Below are positions 51,695 to 60,835 of a stretch of 64,000 nt of DNA, in pieces. The stretch lies in assembly GCF_015863205.1 (NCBI RefSeq), contig NZ_JACBXQ010000006.1, positions 62,001-126,000 of the forward strand. Reading direction: 5' to 3'. This stretch comes from Facklamia lactis (GTDB lineage: Bacteria > Bacillota > Bacilli > Lactobacillales > Aerococcaceae). The notes below the pieces were generated by a model, which was given only the letters and a program-made list of their open reading frames with translations, searched no databases and was not told where the DNA came from. Every line of letters begins with the position of its first letter. Position 1 is the stretch's first letter. The position numbers were made by a program, and so were the translations under genes.

Positions 51695-52672
51695 CTATCG
51701 TTTCAACTTAGGATCGAGCGCATCCCGAAGTCCATCACCCAAAACATTTAAAGCAAAAATGGTAGTAACAATTGCTAGACCAGGGAATAAAGTCATATGA
51801 ACTGCATCTCTAATATACGAGCGACCACCGGAGAGCATGGCCCCCCATTCCGGTGTAGGCGGCTCTAATCCTAGCCCAATAAAGCTTAAACCAGCAGCAT
51901 TAATAATGGCATATGCCACCCCTAAAGTCGCTTGAACTATAATAGGTGCCATACAATTTGGAATGATATGCTTAAGAATTATTCTAAAATCACTCGACCC
52001 GTTGGCTTTTGCAGCCTCTACAAATTCCATATCACGAATTGAAAGGACAGATGAGCGCACCAAGCGAGCATACCCTGGTATAGCTGCTATTCCCACCGCG
52101 ATCATTAAATTTGCTAATCCAGGACCTAAAGCTGCCATAATTGCAATTGCCAAAAGAATGTCTGGAATAGATTGTAAAACATCTATAAATCGCATTAAAA
52201 TATTATCTACTTTTCCACCGTAGTAACCGGTTATCGCTCCAATTGCTACACCCAAAATCAATGATATGGATACAGATATAAACCCAACTTTAAGTGAAAT
52301 TCTGGATCCATAAACAACACGACTAAAAATATCTCGACCTAAATCGTCTGTGCCAAAAAGATGTTCAGCACTGGGTCGAGCAAATTGATTTTGTAAATTT
52401 TGTTCCGCAAAACCATAAGGTGCAATCTGATCCGCAAACAACGCCACAATTATTAATAGGACTATAATAGCTAAGCCAACCATTGCAAGTTTATTGCGTT
52501 TCATCCTTATCCAGATGTCTTGTAAACCACGAAAACGACCTCGTTCCTTTGCTAACGGGGGAGAGATAACCTCTTTGACCTCAGGTAATTCTTCTTCAAT
52601 AGGAGCTTCAAAATGGTCTCGTTCAATATCTACTAACTCTTCTTCAGTTTGTTCTAATTTAGGATTTTCCAT
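51695..52672 (-). CDS. oppC: Peptide ABC transporter permease OppC
   Basis: This permease has a long charged N-terminal tail (about 60 residues, acidic) before the first helix (LAMVGLAIIVLLIIVALFAD). Then comes GTDDLGRDIFSRVVYGSRISLKVGF, the OppC hallmark, and the coupling loop EFVEAAKANGSSDFRIILKHIIPN. ATG 52672 follows AGGGGGATT and overlaps the end of oppB by 11 bases or fewer; a longer frame upstream lies inside oppB. Confidence 0.94.
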   Translation of the reverse strand: MENPKLEQTEEELVDIERDHFEAPIEEELPEVKEVISPPLAKERGRFRGLQDIWIRMKRNKLAMVGLAIIVLLIIVALFADQIAPYGFAEQNLQNQFARPSAEHLFGTDDLGRDIFSRVVYGSRISLKVGFISVSISLILGVAIGAITGYYGGKVDNILMRFIDVLQSIPDILLAIAIMAALGPGLANLMIAVGIAAIPGYARLVRSSVLSIRDMEFVEAAKANGSSDFRIILKHIIPNCMAPIIVQATLGVAYAIINAAGLSFIGLGLEPPTPEWGAMLSGGRSYIRDAVHMTLFPGLAIVTTIFALNVLGDGLRDALDPKLKR

Positions 52673-52682
52673 CTTAATCCCC

Positions 52683-53612
52683 CTATACGTATTTAGTCTT
52701 AATTCTAGGGTCAACAAAAGTATATAATATATCAACTATCAAATTGACAATACTAAACGTGACCGCCACAAATAATACACACCCTAATACCATTGGCATA
52801 TCACGCATTTTTATTGAGTCAACCATTAAACGCCCAATTCCTGGAATGGAAAAAATAACCTCAGTCATTAATGCTCCTCCCATGAGCTGTCCAAATTGTG
52901 TCCCAACAATTGTGATGATTGGAATAAGAGCATTACCTAATGCGTGCTTCCAAATAACTACATTCTCACGTTGCCCTTTTGCTTTAGCCGTTTGAATATA
53001 GTCTTGTCGAATTACCTCAAGCATCGATGACCGAGTCATCCGAGTAATGACCGAAACAGACTGAGAACCTAAAGCAACTGCAGGTAAAACCATTTGCTCT
53101 GGACTAGAGAAACCAGAAGATGGAAACCAACCTAATGAAACGGAAAAGAACATAATCAAAAGTAATCCTAACCAAAAAACAGGCATAGAAATACCAATCA
53201 AAGCAAATATCATGGCAATATTATCAAAAATAGAATACTGTCTGATCGCACAAATAATCCCAATCGGAACGCCTAATAAAACTGCAAATGCTATCGAAAG
53301 AAAAGCTAATTGAACAGTTGCCCCTGCCCGATTTAAAATTTCCATAGCTACCGACGATTTGGTGATATAAGAAGTTCCTAAATCGAACTTAGTAAAAATG
53401 TTTGTAATGTATCTTCCAAATTGAACCAAAAAAGGATCATCAAGTCCCATTTCAAGTCGAAGAGCTTTAACAGCTGCTTCTGATGCAGATGGACCTAATG
53501 CATTTCTAGCTGGATCTCCGGGAGTAATATATAAAAGGGCAAAAACAATAAAACTGACCCCGAGAATAACCGGAATTAAGTATAATAACCGCTTAATAAT
53601 ATATTTAATCAT
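52683..53612 (-). CDS. oppB: Peptide ABC transporter permease OppB
   Basis: OppB is the other channel subunit. It opens IKYIIKRLLYLIPVILGVSFIVFALLYITPGDPA, a classic OppB start, and carries the coupling loop DYIQTAKAKGQRENVVIWKHALGNALIP. About six helices are predicted. It follows oppA after a hairpin that probably lowers transcription of the downstream genes relative to oppA. Confidence 0.95.
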   Translation of the reverse strand: MIKYIIKRLLYLIPVILGVSFIVFALLYITPGDPARNALGPSASEAAVKALRLEMGLDDPFLVQFGRYITNIFTKFDLGTSYITKSSVAMEILNRAGATVQLAFLSIAFAVLLGVPIGIICAIRQYSIFDNIAMIFALIGISMPVFWLGLLLIMFFSVSLGWFPSSGFSSPEQMVLPAVALGSQSVSVITRMTRSSMLEVIRQDYIQTAKAKGQRENVVIWKHALGNALIPIITIVGTQFGQLMGGALMTEVIFSIPGIGRLMVDSIKMRDMPMVLGCVLFVAVTFSIVNLIVDILYTFVDPRIKTKYV

Positions 53613-53636
53613 TCATTTACACCTTCTTTTATATTT

Positions 53637-53660
53637 AGAGGAGATGTTCCCATCTCCTCT
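53637..53660 (-). terminator. Intercistronic hairpin between oppA and oppB
   Basis: AGAGGAGATG pairs perfectly with CATCTCCTCT over a 4-base loop, followed on the minus strand by AAATATAAAAG rather than a long T run. It is a partial terminator or 3'-protecting hairpin for oppA mRNA. Confidence 0.65.
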
Positions 53661-53673
53661 ACTAAAATTACTA

Positions 53674-55194
53674 TTATTCGGCACTCTTAGTAACCGGTGC
53701 GAGTTGATACCAACCAAAAGGAGATAGTTTTAAATTTTGAATTTCCTTTTGAGCACCCACTGTTAATTCCTTATTATGTTCCGGAACCCAAGCCGTTATT
53801 TCCATTAACTTCTCTTGTACCTGCCGATATAAATCTTCCCGCTCTGAATCTTCTTTAGCAAAACGTGCTTCTTCCAGTAATTTATCAATTTCTGGATCAT
53901 CTAAATAGATATAATTTCCACCTTCACCTGCAGAAGATGAATGGAAACATGGATAAAGGAAAGTATCTGGATCCGGTGAATCCGCCGTCCAAGCAATCTC
54001 AAACATTTCTTGTTCACCTTTTTTTAATAACTCATTAAATGCTGACCATTCCAATACATTAATCGATACATCGATTCCAACCTCCGCTAACTGTTCTTTC
54101 ATAGCGGTTGCCATATCGATTCGGTCCTTATTCTCATTGGTTGAAATAGACGTTGAGAAGCCATCACCAAAACCAGCTTCCTCCAAAAGTTTTTTTGCTT
54201 TTTCTACATCTCTTGCTCTTGGTTGCATGCTATCCGAAATCGAATATTGTAAGGTTGGTGACATTACACCAGAAGCTGTTTTACCTAACCCTCGGAAAAC
54301 AGCCGATACAATCGAATCTATATCAATTGCATAAGAAATAGCTTCACGAACTTTTGGATCGTTGAACGGCTCTTTTTGAGTATTAAATCCTAAATATGTT
54401 GTTCCATAGTCAAACGATTTAAGTAATTGTAGTTTTTCATTACCTTCTATTTTTTCCATATCATTAGCAGCAATATCATAGGCAATATCAACACCACCTG
54501 ATTCTAATTCAATCACACGATTACTTGGTTCAGGAATGACACGGAATAATAAAGTTTTATAAGCCGTTTTTTCTCCGTGATAATCTTCATATCTTTCTAA
54601 TTCAATGGAATCAGCTTTTGTCCATTTGACAAATTTTACAGCCCCTGTTCCAACTGGTTGACGAGTATAATCATCTCCAGCATCTGTAACAGCCTTCTCA
54701 TTAACAATATATCCTCCTGGATGGCAAAGAGCTGCTAGTATCCCTGAAAAAGGTTCTGTTTGTTTAAACTCAACGGTATAATCATCCACTGCTTTTAAAC
54801 TATTAATATCAATTGTTTCAAATAAATGTTTCACATTTGGTGCTTCAATAGCCCTCTTAAGTGAAAAAACGACATCTGAAGCCTTCAGTTCCTCACCATT
54901 ATGAAATTTTATGCCTTGTTTTAATTTAAAAACATACGTTGAATCATCAGGTTGCTCAATACTCTCAGCTAAACTTGGCTCTGCCTCACCATTCTCATTA
55001 ATTTTTACTAAACCTTCATATATTTGATTCATAATATGACTTGATTGATTATCGTTGGTAGCAACAGGATCTAAAGATATAGCGTCTCCAGAAGTTGCAA
55101 CCGTTAAGGTCTCTCCACCACCTGCACCAGAGCATCCTGCAACATTGAATATAGCTAATACTAATAAGACTAATAGACCTAATTTTCTTTTCAT
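53674..55194 (-). CDS. oppA: Peptide-binding lipoprotein OppA
   Basis: This SBP family 5 protein captures peptides outside the membrane. The signal KRKLGLLVLLVLAIFNVAGC ends in lipobox VAGC, so it is lipid-anchored. Family blocks include ALDPVATNDNQSSHIMNQIYEGLVKI-like residues near 42-66 and YVFKLKQGIKFHNGEELKASDVVFSLKRA, then the C-terminal TADSPDPDTFLYPCFHSS. At 506 residues it is of the shorter dipeptide-binding size. AGGAGG precedes the ATG. It is the first gene of oppABCDF and has a cre-overlapped promoter. Confidence 0.94.
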   Translation of the reverse strand: MKRKLGLLVLLVLAIFNVAGCSGAGGGETLTVATSGDAISLDPVATNDNQSSHIMNQIYEGLVKINENGEAEPSLAESIEQPDDSTYVFKLKQGIKFHNGEELKASDVVFSLKRAIEAPNVKHLFETIDINSLKAVDDYTVEFKQTEPFSGILAALCHPGGYIVNEKAVTDAGDDYTRQPVGTGAVKFVKWTKADSIELERYEDYHGEKTAYKTLLFRVIPEPSNRVIELESGGVDIAYDIAANDMEKIEGNEKLQLLKSFDYGTTYLGFNTQKEPFNDPKVREAISYAIDIDSIVSAVFRGLGKTASGVMSPTLQYSISDSMQPRARDVEKAKKLLEEAGFGDGFSTSISTNENKDRIDMATAMKEQLAEVGIDVSINVLEWSAFNELLKKGEQEMFEIAWTADSPDPDTFLYPCFHSSSAGEGGNYIYLDDPEIDKLLEEARFAKEDSEREDLYRQVQEKLMEITAWVPEHNKELTVGAQKEIQNLKLSPFGWYQLAPVTKSAE

Positions 55195-55300
55195 CTGTCT
55201 CCTCCTAAAATTTTATAATCGATCAAAATTTTCAATAAAATGTTTTTTTACTCACCCTTTCCGCCTGTATTGTAACCGCATTCAACAAGCATATGTTACA

Positions 55301-55329
55301 ATTAGCACAAGGTTTTGTCAACGCTTTCA
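55301..55329 (-). promoter_or_regulatory. opp promoter with a perfect cre site
   Basis: TGAAAGCGTTGACA (55329-55316) fits the cre consensus TGWAANCGNTNWCA at every position. Its last six bases are TTGACA, a perfect -35, followed after 17 bases by TAACAT as a weaker -10. CcpA bound here would cover the -35. A second TACAAT lies downstream with no good -35. Confidence 0.75.
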
Positions 55330-55484
55330 CAGCTAAACTAATCATATTCTAATACTATACGAATTTTAAAACTTTAAAATTTTATAAATTAGAAGCGAGT
55401 TAAAACTTGCACAAGATTGTCATGTTAATTTATTATAAATTAATATACATCAATAAGTTTTTATTTTCTTAAAAGGCAAACTAA
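55330..55484. other. AT-rich spacer between the opp and fab operons
   Basis: Between the opp promoter and the fab terminator I see only AT-rich DNA with no supported gene or structured RNA. Confidence 0.5.
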
Positions 55485-55520
55485 AAAGAGGAGCCCTTAT
55501 TTAAATAAGGACTCCTCTTT
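55485..55520 (-). terminator. Terminator of the fab-acc operon
   Basis: AAAGAGGAG-C-CCTTATTT pairs with its complement, with one mismatch and no unpaired loop beyond the centre. It lies about 85 bases after accA and ends in T3-rich sequence on the minus strand. Confidence 0.8.
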
Positions 55521-55604
55521 CTTTAATATTTTATTCTTACTGCTCATTCGATTTTATTTTCATTTAAATTAAAATCCCTCTAGTTTATAAAAGGCAATTC
55601 ACAT

Positions 55605-56372
55605 TTAAAATTTTCTAAAACGATCATATCGTTTAATAATTCGATCTTGTACGGAGATCTGCTTTAATGACGAAAACTTTTTGATGATTTCTACTGATAA
55701 ATATTCAAGAAGTTGTTTCTTAGTATGGGCACTTTCTTGTATAATTCGATCAATCACTTTTAAATCAAGTAAATCTTCTGCGGTTAACTTCATAATTTCT
55801 GCTGCTTGAGGTGCTAGTGAGGAATCTTTCCATAGAATTGACGCAAAACCTTCAGGAGATAGAATCGAGTAAATTGATTTTTCTAACATCCATACCTCAT
55901 CTGACAAGGCAAATGCAATAGCTCCACCAGACCCTCCCTCACCTAGAATAATAGCTAATGTCGGAACTGTCAGCTGAGCCATTAACTTAAGAGATCCAGC
56001 AATGGCTTCACCAATCCCAGCATTCTCAGATTCAGGAGTAGCATCTGCACCAGCAGTATTAATCAGGGTTAGTATGGGGCGATTGAACTTCTCAGCTTGT
56101 CGCATTAATCGTTGAGCTTTGCGATATCCAGCTGGTCTTGCCATACCAAAATTACGCTCCATATTATCGAAAAGATTCTCTCCCTTTTGAATACCAATAA
56201 TCGTGATCGCTTGATCTTCTACCAGACCCACTCCTCCAACAACTGCTTGATCATCACCTGAGAGACGGTCTCCATGCAATTCGATAAAATAATCACATAG
56301 ATGATCAATTATTTCTTTGGCATTAATTCGATCAGATTGTCGTGCTTGCAATACAATTGAATAAGCATCCAT
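55605..56372 (-). CDS. accA: Acetyl-CoA carboxylase carboxyltransferase alpha subunit
   Basis: With AccD it transfers carboxylate from biotin to acetyl-CoA, giving malonyl-CoA. The protein shows YFIELHGDRLSGDDQAVVGGVG, the GMARPAGYRKAQRLMRQAEKF segment, and LINTAGADATPESENAGIGEAIAGSLK from the crotonase fold. At 255 residues it is the short form without an extended N-terminus, common in Lactobacillales. It directly abuts accD. Confidence 0.96.
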   Translation of the reverse strand: MDAYSIVLQARQSDRINAKEIIDHLCDYFIELHGDRLSGDDQAVVGGVGLVEDQAITIIGIQKGENLFDNMERNFGMARPAGYRKAQRLMRQAEKFNRPILTLINTAGADATPESENAGIGEAIAGSLKLMAQLTVPTLAIILGEGGSGGAIAFALSDEVWMLEKSIYSILSPEGFASILWKDSSLAPQAAEIMKLTAEDLLDLKVIDRIIQESAHTKKQLLEYLSVEIIKKFSSLKQISVQDRIIKRYDRFRKF

Positions 56373-57251
56373 CTATTCCTCCTCCTTTATGTCAAGTGAA
56401 TGAATAGTTAACAATTGCCTAATCACTTCTTTTTGAAGATCACGTGAAACAATCGAATCAATGAAACCATTCTTTAAAACCGTTTCACTCTCTTGAAAAC
56501 CATGCGGCAGTTCGGCATGAATTGTTTGTTCAATAACCCGTTTCCCTGCAAACCCAATGGTTGCCTTTGGTTCAGCAAGTATAATATCTGCCTGGTTAGC
56601 AAAAGAAGCGGTCACCCCACCGGTTGTAGGCTGCGTCAAAACGGCCAAATAAAATAATCCAGCCGCATCATGCTTGGCTACAGCTTGAGATACTTTAGCC
56701 ATCTGCATTAAAGAGATAATTCCTTCTTGCATTCTAGCTCCGCCCGATGCAATATATAAAACCACTGGTAATCGTTTCTCAATCGCTTTTTCAAATAAAC
56801 GAGTCAGCTTCTCTCCCACAATATGGCCCATTGAAGCCATAATAAAACGGGAATCCATTACCCCTACAGCAATTGTTTGCCCTGCAATTTTTCCTAATCC
56901 CGTGACAACTGCTTCTTGTAAACCCGTATTCTCTTGTTTATCTTTCAATTTATCCATATAATCAGGAAAATTGATTGGATTCACTAAATCTATTTCGGCA
57001 TCCAATTCTTCAAAAGTCTCCGAATCCAATAGCCAGTCAATTCGATCATAGGCAGGAAATTGTAAAGGATAATGGCATTTTCTACAAGTTCGATCTTCTG
57101 GGAGATCCTTTCTTACTAGTGCTTTCTTACATCCCGGACATGTAAAAGTAGCTCCATCAGGTATTTGTTTGATCCTTTGCTGGTAATTATCAGGCTGACT
57201 AGGGTTTAAACGGATACTATTTTTATATTTATTTTTTCGAAATAACGCCAT
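56373..57251 (-). CDS. accD: Acetyl-CoA carboxylase carboxyltransferase beta subunit
   Basis: AccD carries a zinc ribbon near residues 37-60 (CPGCKKAL...CRKCHYPL) and the crotonase fold with VLYIASGGARMQEGIISLMQMAKVS and VTASFANQADIILAEPKATIGFAG. It forms the carboxyltransferase with AccA. The C-terminus is short and acidic. Three bases separate it from accC, and the next gene accA starts right after its stop, so the three are coupled. Confidence 0.96.
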   Translation of the reverse strand: MALFRKNKYKNSIRLNPSQPDNYQQRIKQIPDGATFTCPGCKKALVRKDLPEDRTCRKCHYPLQFPAYDRIDWLLDSETFEELDAEIDLVNPINFPDYMDKLKDKQENTGLQEAVVTGLGKIAGQTIAVGVMDSRFIMASMGHIVGEKLTRLFEKAIEKRLPVVLYIASGGARMQEGIISLMQMAKVSQAVAKHDAAGLFYLAVLTQPTTGGVTASFANQADIILAEPKATIGFAGKRVIEQTIHAELPHGFQESETVLKNGFIDSIVSRDLQKEVIRQLLTIHSLDIKEEE

Positions 57252-57254
57252 CCG

Positions 57255-58634
57255 CTAGTCTCCCTTCTTTAAATCTGCTAACCACTGTTCTAGAAAATCA
57301 TTTTCTAGCCACTGAGTATGAAATTCCCCACGTTGAACTTGTGGGTCTTGAGCAAGTGCCTCAAGTAAATCGACATTCGTTTCAACGCCTTCAATTACAA
57401 ACTCCGTCAGCGCTCGATTTAATAGTGCCCAAGCCTGTTCTTCTGTTTGCTGATGAACAATAATTTTTGCAATCATCGAATCATAAAAAGGTGATAAATA
57501 TGAAGGGGCATAAATACCTGTTTCCACTCGTAATCCTAGCCCTCCTGATGGTAAATTAAGAGCCTTAATCTGTCCACTAGAAGGTTGAAAGTGAGTGAAA
57601 GGGTTTTCGGCATTAAGCCTTGCCTCAATTGATACCCCTGAAAATTTTATATCCTCCTGTTGATAGGCTAATTTTTGATCCGCAGCAATCTTAATTTGCT
57701 CTTTGACAATATCAATTCCCGTAATCATCTCTGAGATAGGATGTTCTACTTGTAAACGAGTATTCATCTCCATAAAATAGAAGTTACCTGCTTGATCAAG
57801 TAAAAACTCTATCGTTCCAGCATTTCGATATCCAATTGTCTGAGCAGCCTTTACAGCAGCCTGACAAATTTGATACCGAATATCTTCACCAACAGATAAG
57901 GCAGGAGCTATTTCAATGACTTTTTGATGCTTTCTTTGTAAAGAACAATCCCTTTCCCCCAGATGGATCACATTTCCATAGTGATCAGCCAATAACTGCA
58001 CTTCAATATGCTTAGCAGCATCAATTACCTTTTCAATATATATATCTTGATTCCCATAAATACTCTGAGTTTCATTTTGAGCTTGTTCAAATAAACGCTC
58101 AAAGTCATCAGCCTGATCGACCCTTCTCATTCCCTTACCGCCGCCTCCATCAGCAGCTTTAATCATCACAGGATAGCCGATTTGGTCAGCCAACTCTTTA
58201 CCATTTTTTACAGAATAAATAAGTTCTTTAGATCCTGGCGTCACAGGAACCCCCGCTTCGATCATGGTTTGACGAGCATTATACTTATTACCCATTAATC
58301 GCATCACTTCACAACTAGGGCCAATAAAGGTAATACCAACTTGCTGACACATTTCCACAAAATCATATCTCTCCGATAGAAATCCATATCCCGGATGGAT
58401 CGCATCTACTCCCGTTACAATTGCAGCACTCAATATCGCAACAGGATTTGCATAGGAATCGAGACTTTTTGCTGGACCAATACATATTGCTTCATCTGCC
58501 AATTCAGTATGCATCGCTTCACGATCTGCTTCACTAAAAATGGCCACTGACTCAATCCCTAATTCTCGTAATGCTCGGATAATTCGAACCGCAATTTCTC
58601 CACGATTGGCTACTAAGACTTTATGGAATCTCAT
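57255..58634 (-). CDS. accC: Biotin carboxylase
   Basis: AccC carboxylates biotin on AccB using ATP and bicarbonate. It begins FHKVLVANRGEIAVRIIRALRELGIESV, with ATP-grasp residues in IKAADGGGGKGMRRV and the biotin/bicarbonate site FYFMEMNTRLQVEHPISEMITGIDIV. Length (459 residues) fits the bacterial single-domain form. It follows fabZ by 10 bases. Confidence 0.97.
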   Translation of the reverse strand: MRFHKVLVANRGEIAVRIIRALRELGIESVAIFSEADREAMHTELADEAICIGPAKSLDSYANPVAILSAAIVTGVDAIHPGYGFLSERYDFVEMCQQVGITFIGPSCEVMRLMGNKYNARQTMIEAGVPVTPGSKELIYSVKNGKELADQIGYPVMIKAADGGGGKGMRRVDQADDFERLFEQAQNETQSIYGNQDIYIEKVIDAAKHIEVQLLADHYGNVIHLGERDCSLQRKHQKVIEIAPALSVGEDIRYQICQAAVKAAQTIGYRNAGTIEFLLDQAGNFYFMEMNTRLQVEHPISEMITGIDIVKEQIKIAADQKLAYQQEDIKFSGVSIEARLNAENPFTHFQPSSGQIKALNLPSGGLGLRVETGIYAPSYLSPFYDSMIAKIIVHQQTEEQAWALLNRALTEFVIEGVETNVDLLEALAQDPQVQRGEFHTQWLENDFLEQWLADLKKGD

Positions 58635-58644
58635 CTTAACACTC

Positions 58645-59109
58645 CTATGCTTGATCTAAATCTGAAATGATAAAGGTCATTAAGGCTTCAGAGACTACTT
58701 CACCTCTTTGATTAGTAATAACCCCTTGTCCTTGTCCCATTCTTTTTTTCAGCTTAACGATATCGACTGTCACTGTTAAACAATCCCCAGGCACTACATT
58801 TTTACGGAATTTTACTCTATCCAACGCTGCTAAGAAAGCAATTTTCCCCTTAAAATTATCACTCTTGAGTAAAGGAATCGATCCGACTTGAGCCATTGTT
58901 TCAATCTGAAGAACTCCTGGCATAATCGGATTACCTGGAAAATGTCCTTGTAAGTAGGACTCATTTGCGGCTACATTCTTACGAGCCACAACCCGCTCCT
59001 CTGGAATTAATTCCTCTACACGATCCACAAAAAACATCGGATAACGATTTGGTATAATCTCCATCACTTCTTGGGCTGTCAATACTGGCTCTTTCATTAC
59101 TTCGGTCAT
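58645..59109 (-). CDS. fabZ: 3-hydroxyacyl-ACP dehydratase
   Basis: FabZ dehydrates 3-hydroxyacyl-ACP in fatty acid elongation. The hot-dog fold is visible from MEIIPNRYPMFFVDRVEEL, with catalytic His in LQGHFPGNPIMPGVLQIETMAQ and the matching Glu in the same helix. The length of 154 residues is a little over the family average because of an N-terminal extension. Lactobacillales may carry a second FabZ/FabN elsewhere with isomerase activity; that cannot be tested here. Confidence 0.95.
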   Translation of the reverse strand: MTEVMKEPVLTAQEVMEIIPNRYPMFFVDRVEELIPEERVVARKNVAANESYLQGHFPGNPIMPGVLQIETMAQVGSIPLLKSDNFKGKIAFLAALDRVKFRKNVVPGDCLTVTVDIVKLKKRMGQGQGVITNQRGEVVSEALMTFIISDLDQA

Positions 59110-59119
59110 CTTTATCCTC

Positions 59120-59584
59120 CTAGGCTTGAATTCGAACTAGAACCTGTTGATACTCTACAACTTCTTCGTTCTCCACGCATATCTCTACCACTTGGCCTGA
59201 GATTGGGGCAGGTATTTCATTCATCATTTTCATCGCTTCAACAATACAAATAGTTTGCCCTGCTTCAACTTGATCTCCTACTTTAATAAAAGCTGGCTCT
59301 CCGGGCTTAGCTTGAAAATAAACAATTCCAACAATAGGTGAGGTGACTGCTTGCTCATTACTTGATTGAACCTCAACATCAAAAATCTCTTTTTCTCCAT
59401 TGGTATTGTGAATTAAAGACGGTTCTTCAGTATGATAGGGTTCCACATTATTATCTGAATGACTCGTCAATTGAGGAACTTCTTTCGCTAAGATAAGCTC
59501 TGTTCCATCTTGTTTGAATGACAAATATGCTAAACTTGATTGATCAATTCTTTCTACTATTTCTAGTAATTCTTTCTGATCCAC
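59120..59584 (-). CDS. accB: Biotin carboxyl carrier protein
   Basis: AccB carries biotin on Lys119 in the motif EAMKMM (residues 117-121). The biotinyl domain runs from about residue 80 (SPIVGIVYFQAKPGEPAFIKVGDQVEAGQTI) to the C-terminus. A linker rich in Glu, Ser and Thr joins it to the N-terminal helix (KELLEIVERIDQSS). It follows fabF by five bases. Confidence 0.96.
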   Translation of the reverse strand: MDQKELLEIVERIDQSSLAYLSFKQDGTELILAKEVPQLTSHSDNNVEPYHTEEPSLIHNTNGEKEIFDVEVQSSNEQAVTSPIVGIVYFQAKPGEPAFIKVGDQVEAGQTICIVEAMKMMNEIPAPISGQVVEICVENEEVVEYQQVLVRIQA

Positions 59585-59589
59585 TCTAC

Positions 59590-60822
59590 TTATTCCTCCC
59601 AGCGTTTAAAAATTAAGACCGCATTATGTCCACCAAATCCTAATGATGTAGACATTGCATAGCTCAACTCAGCTTGACGCCCTTGTTCAGGTACGTAATC
59701 CAAATCACATTCTGGATCAGCCTCTTTTAAACCTAGTGTAGCGGGTACAAAACCTTCTTGCAATGCTTTAATAACCGCAATAGCCTCTACACCCCCTGCA
59801 GCTCCTAATAAATGACCAAAATGGCCCTTAGAAGATGAAACAGGAATTTGATAAGCATGATCTCCTAAAGCATATTTTATTGCCACTGTTTCGCCAGAAT
59901 CATTAGTGGGAGTAGACGTTCCATGAGCATTAATATAATCGATGTCTTCTGCAACAATTTCGGCTTGTTTCAGTGCCATCTTAATAGCTTCTCCGGCTCC
60001 GGAACCATCTGGACGTGGAGCCGTCATATGATAAGCATCTGAATTAGCGCCGTATCCCACCAATTCAGCTAATATTTTGGCACCTCGTGCTTTAGCGGAT
60101 GTTAGTGATTCCATAAAAAGGACTCCTGCCCCTTCTCCCATGACAAAACCATCACGATCTTTATCAAAAGGACGAGAAGCCGTTTCTGGATCAGAGTTAG
60201 TCGAGAGAGCTGTTAATGCCGCAAAGCCCCCTAAACCAATTTCATTGATCGTCCCTTCTGTTCCGCCAGCAATGCAAGCATCAAGTAAACCACACTTAAT
60301 TTTTAAGAAAGCTTCTCCAATTGAATTTGTTGCCGATGCACAGGCAGTAACAATATCTAAACTTAATCCTTGCGCTCCTAATTGCATCGAAATATTCCCT
60401 GCTGCCATATTTCCAATTGTCATCGGAACAAATAAAGGAGGTATCCGCTTATGTCCTTTCGCTAACATTTTAGTGATCCCATTTTGAATTTCAACTATCC
60501 CACCAATTCCAGACCCCACAATAACGCCAACTCGAGAAGCGTTTGCCTTAATATCATAAGCCGCCATTGCGGTAGCCTCATGAGCTGCAATAATTCCATA
60601 TTGAGTAAACCAGTCCATTCTTTTCGCTTCTTTTCGACTAAGAATCGGCTCAGGATCAAACTCTTTTACTTCGGCAGCCACTTTGACCTCCCAATCAGAA
60701 ACATCTATTTTTGTGATAAAATCAATTCCTGATTGGTTGTTTTTCATACTTTTCCAAAAATCATTCACACTATTGCCGATTGGTGAAACGGTTCCTAAAC
60801 CCGTTATAACAACTCTTTCCAT
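59590..60822 (-). CDS. fabF: 3-oxoacyl-ACP synthase II
   Basis: FabF condenses malonyl-ACP with acyl-ACP during elongation. The catalytic cysteine is C161 (VTACASAT), and two histidines occur in NAHGTSTPTND and KGHFGHLLGAAG. Length (410 residues) is typical. It lies 13 bases after fabG and before accB, as in the streptococcal and enterococcal fab operon. Confidence 0.97.
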   Translation of the reverse strand: MERVVITGLGTVSPIGNSVNDFWKSMKNNQSGIDFITKIDVSDWEVKVAAEVKEFDPEPILSRKEAKRMDWFTQYGIIAAHEATAMAAYDIKANASRVGVIVGSGIGGIVEIQNGITKMLAKGHKRIPPLFVPMTIGNMAAGNISMQLGAQGLSLDIVTACASATNSIGEAFLKIKCGLLDACIAGGTEGTINEIGLGGFAALTALSTNSDPETASRPFDKDRDGFVMGEGAGVLFMESLTSAKARGAKILAELVGYGANSDAYHMTAPRPDGSGAGEAIKMALKQAEIVAEDIDYINAHGTSTPTNDSGETVAIKYALGDHAYQIPVSSSKGHFGHLLGAAGGVEAIAVIKALQEGFVPATLGLKEADPECDLDYVPEQGRQAELSYAMSTSLGFGGHNAVLIFKRWEE

Positions 60823-60835
60823 TTCGCTTATCTCC

